The translations under genes were made by a program, and so were the position numbers. A DNA stretch of 64,000 nucleotides from an uncultured bacterium (GTDB lineage: Bacteria; Desulfobacterota_D; UBA1144): positions 62,001 through 126,000 of the forward strand of contig CAJWZP010000003.1 in the NCBI GenBank assembly GCA_913050325.1, in the 5' to 3' direction. Every line of letters starts with the position of its first letter. The first letter of the stretch is position 1. The notes beneath the pieces are model-generated. The model made no database searches and was not told the DNA's origin. It saw only the letters and a list, made by a program, of their open reading frames with translations. Shown here piece by piece: positions 57,033 through 64,000 of this stretch.

Positions 57033-57377
57033 GTGACAGAAGATAGTAAATTTTTTAAAGATTTAAAAAAAAATTTAGATAACAGTTTTACTTTTGAAAT
57101 ATTAGATAAAACAAGAATAAAATTATTATTAGACATTAATTCAACAAGCGAATCCCTTTTTATTATAAATAGAGAAAGGTCATTGGTAATTTTTCCTTTA
57201 AAAAATATAATCAATATTGTTGGAATTTCCTTAAATAATGAAAATAAAAGAAAAATGAGAAAAATTCTTGAGGTTAAATTATCAAACAAAAAATATTTCG
57301 ATAATACAGGAAACGAAATTGGTATGTTAGATATAGTTAATGTTTTAGATGTTTGGTTAAAAAAGTACGTAGCTTAA
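57033..57377 (+). CDS. Hypothetical protein
   Basis: 114-aa ORF with typical codon usage filling an otherwise empty interval; no family recognised. Confidence 0.55.
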   Translation: MTEDSKFFKDLKKNLDNSFTFEILDKTRIKLLLDINSTSESLFIINRERSLVIFPLKNIINIVGISLNNENKRKMRKILEVKLSNKKYFDNTGNEIGMLDIVNVLDVWLKKYVA

Positions 57378-57506
57378 AAGAACAAGCCCTATAATAGAGA
57401 AAACAAATAGAAAAATTCCAATTATGTAAGGAACCGCTAGCCACTGTTTCTCTTTGAGTTGAAACTGCTCTAATATTTTTTTTATTTCTTCAATGCTTGG
57501 TGGCAT
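57357..57506 (-). CDS. Small single-TM protein (49 aa), not in ORF track
   Basis: Reverse-strand ATG gives MPPSIEEIKKILEQFQLKEKQWLAVPYIIGIFLFVFSIIGLVLLSYVLF then stop. Confidence 0.6.
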   Translation of the reverse strand: MPPSIEEIKKILEQFQLKEKQWLAVPYIIGIFLFVFSIIGLVLLSYVLF

Positions 57507-57605
57507 AAAAGTATTATATGATATTTGTGATGATATTCAAAGAGATGTTTGAATTGTATTAACTGTAAAGTATATTTTTAATAGTATTTTTTTTGGAGGT
57601 TTTTT

Positions 57606-58541
57606 ATGAAAGTTTCGGTAACTACACCTGTATGGGGATGTTCAACTAATAATCTAATTGCTATAGCAAAAATGGCAGAGGATTCAGGAGTATATTCAAT
57701 ATTATCACCCGAGGTTCCACCTTATAGTGGTCTTGCAAATGCAAATTTAATGGCAAATCACACGTCCAATACAAAAGTAGGAACATGGATTTCAAATATT
57801 TATCTTAGACATTCTGTTTTATGTGCAGCGGAAGCGATGACCATTCAAGAATTTAGTAATGATAGATTATTGTTAGGATTGGGTGTTTCACATAAACCAG
57901 TAAATTCAAGATTAGGAATTGATATGGGTGATCCAATAGAATCAATGAGGACATATGTGAATGATATTAGGTCATATGTAGACGGTAGCTCTGAGCAGAT
58001 AAGTTTAAAAAGAAAAGTAACACAGTTCCCTATATTCATAGCAGGATTAACAGAAAAAACAGCCGAACTGGCAGGCGAGGTAGCCGATGGCTTAATGCCA
58101 TATTTAGCAAGCACTGAGCACATTAAAAAATTAATTAGTTCAGTTTCAAAAGGTAGAGAAAATTCTGACTTACAAGGTACACCATTCTGTATGACTGCAG
58201 GATTACCTTCGTTTATTTCAGATGATGAAGATAAAGCAATTGAATCTGCAATAAAAGGTTTATCAGGATATGCTAGGCTTCCATATTATCAAAGAGTTCT
58301 CGACTTAAGCGGGTATGGCGAAATAGTAAAGAGAATACAAGCTGGTGAAAACCCTGCTGAATGTTTGACAGCTGAACTAGTGAAAGATCTTGCACTAGTA
58401 GGTTCTGTTTCAAATTGTAAAAATACATTAAATAAATTTATTGAAGCTGGGGTTGAAATGCCAATTATTACACCTAATGCTGTAGGTAAACAAAGCCCAT
58501 TGGAAGTAATGCAAAATATTGTAGATGTTATTCAAAGCTAG
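57606..58541 (+). CDS. LLM-class (luciferase-like) flavin-dependent oxidoreductase
   Basis: TM-barrel pattern with TKVGTWISNIYLRHSVLCAAEAMTIQEFSNDRLLLGLGVSHKPV; strong GGAGG upstream. Confidence 0.9.
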   Translation: MKVSVTTPVWGCSTNNLIAIAKMAEDSGVYSILSPEVPPYSGLANANLMANHTSNTKVGTWISNIYLRHSVLCAAEAMTIQEFSNDRLLLGLGVSHKPVNSRLGIDMGDPIESMRTYVNDIRSYVDGSSEQISLKRKVTQFPIFIAGLTEKTAELAGEVADGLMPYLASTEHIKKLISSVSKGRENSDLQGTPFCMTAGLPSFISDDEDKAIESAIKGLSGYARLPYYQRVLDLSGYGEIVKRIQAGENPAECLTAELVKDLALVGSVSNCKNTLNKFIEAGVEMPIITPNAVGKQSPLEVMQNIVDVIQS

Positions 58542-60067
58542 TTTGTCTTTCTAATAATTTTGCCTGTTTTAGTTTTTTTAATTTTTGAAACTATTATTAT
58601 TTCTTTTGGTAACTTATAGTCAGCCAATTCCTTTTGAAGAAAATTTTTAATTTTATTTCTTTTTATTGTTTTTTCCTTATCGTTATCAATTACAATATTT
58701 AAAGACGTTATTTCTTTTCCATCTTTTTTTTTGACACATAATGCAGATTCTTGCACAAAGTTCAGTTTATTGACTGTATTTTCAATTTCGATTGGTGAAA
58801 TTCTGTACCCAAAAGCATTAATAATTTCATCTTTCCTAGATATAAACCATAGAAAGTTATCTTTATCTATTTTAAACAAGTCACCAGTATGAAAAAAATT
58901 TTTTTTTATTTTTTTATCTGTAGATATCTTGTCTTTCCAATAGCCCAACATCAAACCAGGATCATTTTTATTAATTACTAATTCTCCTATTTCACCTGTT
59001 TTAACCCTTCTTGAACTATTATTTATAATTTTTGCGCTATGACCCGGTTGTATTTTTCCCGAAGAACCAGGTTTTATTTTTTTATTTGGATCATTAGAAA
59101 TAAAATAACTAATTTCACTCATACCTAATCCTTCATATATAAATTTATTAGTTTTCTTTTTCCAAGCTAAAATTAGTTCTTTATCTAAGTGCTCACCAGC
59201 ACTAATGAATTTATTCACTGGAGTTAATTTTTTTATATTATTTTTGTTTTCATTCAGGTATCTATTAATTTGTCTAAAAACTCCAGGAACAGTCATAAAA
59301 ATAGATACATTAAATTTTTTTATTATATTTAAATAGTTATTAATATCGTGATTTCCAGAGTAAATAATTACAGTTGATCCAAACCTCAGGCAGTCAAGAC
59401 ATCCAGCACCTAAACTATAAGTCCAATTTAATTTCCCTGGATTAAAAACTATATCATCTTGCTTCAACCTTAACCAAAATCTTGTAGATGGTTCTCTTCC
59501 TAAGATTGACCTGTGTGCATGCAATACTCCTTTTGGGTCACCCGTAGAGCCAGATGTAAAACATATATAACACGGATCATTAGCTAGAGTTTTTTCACTA
59601 TAATCCAGAAAATTTGTTTTAGTTTTAATATTTAATATTTCTTTTCTTAAAGTTTTTATTTTATTTTCTTTAAAAAAATTAATCAAAGTGTCGGAAATAG
59701 CTGCCCTGGGTCTAGTTTTCTTTATTATAATTTCTAGTTCATTTTTTTTTAACATTGTGCTGGTTGGTATAGCGATTCCTCCAATTTTAACAATTGATAA
59801 AAAACAAATTATAAATTCGATTGAATTTTCCAATCTTAAAACAACCCTGTCACCTTTTTTTATCTTGTTTTCTTTTAAAAAATGAGAATAAAGTTTAATT
59901 TTTTTATTTAAGTCAGAATATGTAATTTTTTTTACTTTTAGATTATTATCTACTTCATATAGTGCTGTTTTTCTTTTTATAGAACTATGTTGATCCCATT
60001 TTTCAATGCAATCTAAAGTAAGATTAAAATATTTAGGGATTTTAAATTGAAATTTTTTATTTAACAT
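58538..60067 (-). CDS. AMP-dependent acyl-CoA synthetase (benzoate/medium-chain-CoA ligase-like)
   Basis: CYICFTSGSTGDPKGVLHAH, YEGLGMSEISYF, GDLFKIDKDNFLWFISRKDEIINAFGYRISPIEIE, TKTGKIIR. Confidence 0.92.
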   Translation of the reverse strand: MLNKKFQFKIPKYFNLTLDCIEKWDQHSSIKRKTALYEVDNNLKVKKITYSDLNKKIKLYSHFLKENKIKKGDRVVLRLENSIEFIICFLSIVKIGGIAIPTSTMLKKNELEIIIKKTRPRAAISDTLINFFKENKIKTLRKEILNIKTKTNFLDYSEKTLANDPCYICFTSGSTGDPKGVLHAHRSILGREPSTRFWLRLKQDDIVFNPGKLNWTYSLGAGCLDCLRFGSTVIIYSGNHDINNYLNIIKKFNVSIFMTVPGVFRQINRYLNENKNNIKKLTPVNKFISAGEHLDKELILAWKKKTNKFIYEGLGMSEISYFISNDPNKKIKPGSSGKIQPGHSAKIINNSSRRVKTGEIGELVINKNDPGLMLGYWKDKISTDKKIKKNFFHTGDLFKIDKDNFLWFISRKDEIINAFGYRISPIEIENTVNKLNFVQESALCVKKKDGKEITSLNIVIDNDKEKTIKRNKIKNFLQKELADYKLPKEIIIVSKIKKTKTGKIIRKTN

Positions 60068-60140
60068 AGTGTAATATTAATATAGAAATCATTTTGAATG
60101 AATTAATTTTTTCTTATTAGGTGGTATTCTTAAACTTCAA

Positions 60141-60557
60141 ATGAACGATTACATGACTTTATCAAAGAGAATTGAGTTTTCTGCTTCACACAGATACTGG
60201 AATGATGAATGGTCTGAGGAAGAAAATATTAAGAATTTTGGAAAATGTACAAGTAAATTTGGACATGGTCATAATTATGTTCTTGAAACTACAGTTAAAG
60301 GTCCCGTTGACCCTGAGACAGGTATGATTATAAATATTTATAATTTGAAACCAATCTTAAAGGGCGTTTTAAAAGAGTTCGATCATAAATTTTTAAATAT
60401 CGATACTGATTATTTTGAAAAATTAATTCCAACTACAGAAAACTTTGCTAAAATACTGTATGAATGTATTGATGAAAAATTAAAAGATACTAGTTGTAAG
60501 CTGTTAAAAGTGAGATTGTACGAAACTAAAGATTTATTTGTGGATTATTGGAAGTAA
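60141..60557 (+). CDS. 6-pyruvoyl-tetrahydropterin synthase/QueD family protein, paralog 1
   Basis: EFSASHRYW, GKCTSKFGHGHNY (C-x5-HGH), TGMIINIYNLK, FDHKFLN. Confidence 0.9.
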   Translation: MNDYMTLSKRIEFSASHRYWNDEWSEEENIKNFGKCTSKFGHGHNYVLETTVKGPVDPETGMIINIYNLKPILKGVLKEFDHKFLNIDTDYFEKLIPTTENFAKILYECIDEKLKDTSCKLLKVRLYETKDLFVDYWK

Positions 60558-60977
60558 ATGGAAGAAAATTGTACCTTAACAAAGATTTATTCTTTTAGTG
60601 CCGCACATAGGCTGCACAATGATAAATTTTCTGAAAAAGAAAATAAAGAAATTTTTGGTAAATGTAATAATCCCAATGGTCATGGACATGATTATTATTT
60701 GGAATTAACAGTTAGTGGTAAGGTAGCAGATGACACTGGAATGATAATCAAGTTAGATGTTTTAGATTCCATAGTTATGCAAGTAATTGATTATTTAGAT
60801 CATAAAAGGTTAGATGTTGAAATTGATCATTTTGTTAATGTTCGTGCATCTGGTGAAAATATTGCGAAATATTTATGGGATAAACTGGTAGATAAAATTC
60901 CACAGCCTGCCTATCTTTATCATATTAGATTGTGGGAAACATCTGAAAATTATTTCGATTATAGGGGTGAAAAATGA
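60558..60977 (+). CDS. 6-pyruvoyl-tetrahydropterin synthase/QueD family protein, paralog 2
   Basis: SFSAAHRLH, GKCNNPNGHGHDY (C-x5-HGH), TGMIIKLDVL, LDHKRLD, RLWETSENYFDYRGE. Confidence 0.92.
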   Translation: MEENCTLTKIYSFSAAHRLHNDKFSEKENKEIFGKCNNPNGHGHDYYLELTVSGKVADDTGMIIKLDVLDSIVMQVIDYLDHKRLDVEIDHFVNVRASGENIAKYLWDKLVDKIPQPAYLYHIRLWETSENYFDYRGEK

Positions 60978-61831
60978 AAACTATTGAATTAACATGGGAA
61001 GATATAATTTCTAGAATTGAGTATATTAAAAAGAAGAATAAAATCACTTCCAAAACAAAAATATTTGGAGTTCCAAAAAACGGCATGATTGTAGCTAGTT
61101 TTTTTGGCTGTAAAAATGTCTATAACCCTGAAGATGCTGATATCATAGTTGATGACATAATAGATTCTGGAAAAACTAAAAAGAAATATAGAAAAATGTT
61201 TCCAAAAAAGAAATTTATTGTTTTATTTGAAAAAGATAAAAAAGGAACATGGATTAATTTTCCATATGAGAAAAATTCTGAATCAGACTATCAAGATTTG
61301 GTTGTTAGGCTCTTGCAAGTAATAGGAGAAGATCCAAACAGAGAAGGTTTGCTTGATACTCCTAGAAGATACCTAGATGCATTTAAAGAGTTTTTATCTC
61401 CACCCGAGTTTAATATGACAACTTTTGATGTTGAAAATACTGATGAAATGATTGTCCAATTAGATATTCCCTTTTATTCTTTTTGTGAGCACCATGTTCT
61501 TCCTTTTTTTGGTAAAGGCTATATTGCGTATGTGCCGAATAAAAAAATTGTTGGTCTAAGCAAGTTGGCGAGAACTTTAGAAACGTTTTCAAGAAGATTA
61601 CAAAATCAAGAAAGGATTACTAACCAAGTGGCCCAATACTTACAAGCAAATCTTAAAGCCAAAGGAGTTGCAGTAGTTTTAAAGGCCAGACATATGTGTA
61701 TGGAAATGCGTGGCGTAAAAACTTCAGACACGCATACAATAACTAGTAAATTATTAGGAAGCTTTAAAAGTGATGAAAGAACAAGGGCTGAATTCTTAAA
61801 TCTTATTGGTAATCATAGGAATATTGTTTAA
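60974..61831 (+). CDS. folE: GTP cyclohydrolase I with N-terminal phosphoribosyltransferase-like domain
   Basis: C-terminal PNREGLLDTPRRYLDAFKEFL, FCEHHVLPFFGKGYIAYVPNKKIVGLSKLAR, ARHMCMEMRGVKT; N-terminal GVPKNGMIVA and ADIIVDDIIDSGKT PRTase-like motif. Confidence 0.92.
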   Translation: MKTIELTWEDIISRIEYIKKKNKITSKTKIFGVPKNGMIVASFFGCKNVYNPEDADIIVDDIIDSGKTKKKYRKMFPKKKFIVLFEKDKKGTWINFPYEKNSESDYQDLVVRLLQVIGEDPNREGLLDTPRRYLDAFKEFLSPPEFNMTTFDVENTDEMIVQLDIPFYSFCEHHVLPFFGKGYIAYVPNKKIVGLSKLARTLETFSRRLQNQERITNQVAQYLQANLKAKGVAVVLKARHMCMEMRGVKTSDTHTITSKLLGSFKSDERTRAEFLNLIGNHRNIV

Positions 61832-62530
61832 ATGAAAAACGTAGTAATTAGTGGCGGTACTAGTGGAATAGGTAGACAGCTCGTACATCTTTTTTTAGAT
61901 GAAGGCCATAATGTTGTTACTTTCTCGAGAAATAAAAAAAAATTAAATAAATTATTTAATGAGGTAAAAAATTTTCCTGGAAAATTATCTTGTATGCAAT
62001 GCGATGTAAGCAAACCAGAACAAATTAAAAAAATATCTTTAAAGCTGAAGAAAGATCTTAAAACTGTTCATTATTTAATAAATAATTCAGGTACCAATTC
62101 ACTAGGCACCATTGATAAAATAAAATTAAATGATTGGAAAAAAATAATTGATGTAAATTTGACTGGCCCTTTCTATCTTACACAATGTTTATTTTCTGCT
62201 TTAAGAAAAAATTCAGTTGTACTGAATATGGGTTCTATTGCGTCAAAAACGGGCTTTCCTAATTGGTCAGCATATTGTTCTTCTAAATTCGGATTAAAAG
62301 GTTTTACTGAATCACTCAGAGAAGAACTTAGGCCAAAAGGTGTAAGGGTTATTCATGCAGAAGTAGGTGCAACCAACACTGCTATTTGGGATGATCTTGG
62401 AGATGGATGGAATAAAGATTCGATGATGAATGAAAAAGAAGTCGCCTTAGTAATTTTTGATAATTTAAAATTAAAAAATACCGTAAACATTGACGAATTT
62501 ACATTAATGCCCCCCGCCGGAATTCTATAA
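61832..62530 (+). CDS. Short-chain dehydrogenase/reductase
   Basis: VVISGGTSGIGRQLV, INNSGTNS, NMGSIASKTGFPNWSAYCSSKFGLKG (YxxxK). Confidence 0.93.
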   Translation: MKNVVISGGTSGIGRQLVHLFLDEGHNVVTFSRNKKKLNKLFNEVKNFPGKLSCMQCDVSKPEQIKKISLKLKKDLKTVHYLINNSGTNSLGTIDKIKLNDWKKIIDVNLTGPFYLTQCLFSALRKNSVVLNMGSIASKTGFPNWSAYCSSKFGLKGFTESLREELRPKGVRVIHAEVGATNTAIWDDLGDGWNKDSMMNEKEVALVIFDNLKLKNTVNIDEFTLMPPAGIL

Positions 62531-62543
62531 AATTTTATAAATT

Positions 62544-63602
62544 GTGTATACTAAAATGTCTATTATGGATATTAATGATATAGATAATGAATTGTTGAAT
62601 ATTCTTCAGAGCAATTTTCCTGTTGAGGATTCACCATTTTTTAAAATTGGTAAACAATTAAATATTTCTGAATCTGAGGTCATAGAGAGAATATCTAATC
62701 TCAAAAAAATTAAATATATTAGACAGATTAGTTCTATTTTTGATACACGAAGCATGAAATATAAATCTTCTCTAATTGCTATGGCATTTGAGAATAAGAA
62801 TTTAGATAGTGCTGCAGAAATTATAAACCTCCATCCTGGCATTACGCATAACTACAAAAGAAATCATTTTTATAATTTATGGTTTACTTTAGCAGTTCCA
62901 CCATCAAGTAAAATTGGACTTGAGAATACTGTAAAAATATTATCTGAATTAACAAATGCTAAATCAACAAGAATCTTACCTACCCTTAAGTTATTTAAAA
63001 TTGGTGTAAGACTAGACATGACTGGAAAAGATAATATTGGATCAAAAGAAGAAAATAATTTTTATGGAGAAAGTAACATATCTAAAGATTATGATTTTAG
63101 TGATAAAGATATTTTAATTATAAAACAGGTCCAAGAGGATTTTCCTCTTATTCCAGAACCCTATAAGCATATTGCCAAAAATGTTGGCATATCCTCTGAT
63201 GAATTAATTGATACTTTATTAAAGTTAAAATCTAAAGGGATTATGAGAAGAGTGGCGGCAATATTACATCATAGAAAAGCTGGATTTAAAGCTAATGCCA
63301 TGGGTGTCTGGGATGTTCCTGTGGATAAAATTGAAGAGGTTGCACCCAAAATGGCTGCTTTTAAATCAGTCAGTCACTGCTACAGAAGACCAACTTATCC
63401 TGATTGGCCGTATTCCTTATTTACAATGATTCATGGAAGATCTGCTATGGATTGCAATAATCTAATTAAACAACTTTCAGAAGTTAGCGGAATTGATAAA
63501 TATGATGCATTATATAGTTCTAAAGAATATAAAAAAACTAGGTTAAAATATTTTTGTCCCGAGCAAGAGGATTGGGAATCAAGGCATTTGGAGATGTTAT
63601 AA
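62544..63602 (+). CDS. AhbA-AhbB-like siroheme decarboxylase fusion (Lrp/AsnC-fold)
   Basis: Two tandem HTH+ligand-like halves: ELLNILQSNFPVEDSPFFKIGKQLNISE...HNYKRNHFYNLWFTL and DILIIKQVQEDFPLIPEPYKHIAKNVGIS...MRRVAAILHHRKAGFKANAMGVWDVP...VSHCYRRPTYPDWPYSLFTMIHG. Confidence 0.88.
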   Translation: MYTKMSIMDINDIDNELLNILQSNFPVEDSPFFKIGKQLNISESEVIERISNLKKIKYIRQISSIFDTRSMKYKSSLIAMAFENKNLDSAAEIINLHPGITHNYKRNHFYNLWFTLAVPPSSKIGLENTVKILSELTNAKSTRILPTLKLFKIGVRLDMTGKDNIGSKEENNFYGESNISKDYDFSDKDILIIKQVQEDFPLIPEPYKHIAKNVGISSDELIDTLLKLKSKGIMRRVAAILHHRKAGFKANAMGVWDVPVDKIEEVAPKMAAFKSVSHCYRRPTYPDWPYSLFTMIHGRSAMDCNNLIKQLSEVSGIDKYDALYSSKEYKKTRLKYFCPEQEDWESRHLEML

Positions 63603-64000
63603 ATGTTATCAGTATTGACCATAAACCATAATAATTCAGAAATTTCTTTTTTAGAAAGATTTTCTTTTGATAAAGAATCAATAAATGATGCTTTGAGAAA
63701 ACTAAAGGAAATTCCAGGCGTAGATGAGTGTTTAATATTATCTACTTGTAACAGGGTGGAGCTTTATGTAAGTTCTAAAAATACTGATATTTCTTCACAC
63801 CTTGTTAAATTTTTATCAGAATTCCACTCTTTAGAAATAGAAAAATCACCTATTATCTATCAATTAATGTCAGGAAGTGATGCAGTGTATCATTTATTTA
63901 AAGTTGCATCAGGGATTGATTCAATGATTTTAGGCGAACCTCAGATAATTAATCAGATAAAAGATAGCTATAATAAAGCAAATGAGTTAAACACTGTTGG
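63603..64000 (+). CDS. hemA: Glutamyl-tRNA reductase, N-terminal part (runs off window)
   Basis: My translation MLSVLTINHNNSEISFLERF...ECLILSTCNRVELYV...HLFKVASGIDSMILGEPQIINQIKDSY; absent from ORF track because truncated. Confidence 0.95.
   Translation, partial: MLSVLTINHNNSEISFLERFSFDKESINDALRKLKEIPGVDECLILSTCNRVELYVSSKNTDISSHLVKFLSEFHSLEIEKSPIIYQLMSGSDAVYHLFKVASGIDSMILGEPQIINQIKDSYNKANELNTV

Noticed and set aside
56996-57289. N-terminal 98 aa of the track ORF 56654-57289
   Set aside because: Hydrophobic, low-complexity and antisense to the 57033-57377 ORF; the internal MEISVQN start fits better

Overview
AT-rich, gene-dense bacterial chromosome segment. It is almost entirely housekeeping genes, with no CRISPR array, transposase, integrase or phage module recognised. 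Readable content: tRNA-Ser and tRNA-Arg; trpS; a crotonyl-CoA carboxylase/reductase-like gene; a PTS/HprK/PtsN/RpoN cluster; leuCD; eno; tkt; rpsU-dnaG-rpoD; a lone 5S rRNA; purN; aroF-type DAHP synthase; plsC; a long minus-strand run (uvrA-rpiB-asd-dapA-rnhB-merR-tRNA-Pro-surE-yqaA-apt-aroB-trmB); glyA-nrdR-tatD-pdxA; ftsK; pyrD; a cysteine synthase/JAMM peptidase pair; purQS; parAB; a 16S-tRNA-Ile-tRNA-Ala-23S operon with no 5S; sucD; mtnP-pfkB; mrp; ispG-proS-pyrF; hflX; a pterin-type cluster; an AhbA-AhbB-like siroheme decarboxylase fusion; and the start of hemA. Gene content and order (MerR/tRNA-Pro/surE, DUF1844, mtnP-pfkB, short HprK with Man-type EIIA) suggest a streamlined, probably marine 'deltaproteobacterial-grade' lineage such as Desulfobacterota or Dadabacteria; this is low confidence without a 16S search. 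The most unusual locus is 60141-62530: two tandem PTPS paralogs with the C-x5-HGH signature, a GTP cyclohydrolase I with an N-terminal phosphoribosyltransferase-like domain, and an SDR. It looks like a candidate biopterin-type pteridine pathway. Other points worth checking are the unlinked 5S gene, an rnhB with no canonical start codon (possible A-tract frameshift), a split sucD, and an Ahb-type heme/siroheme gene next to hemA.
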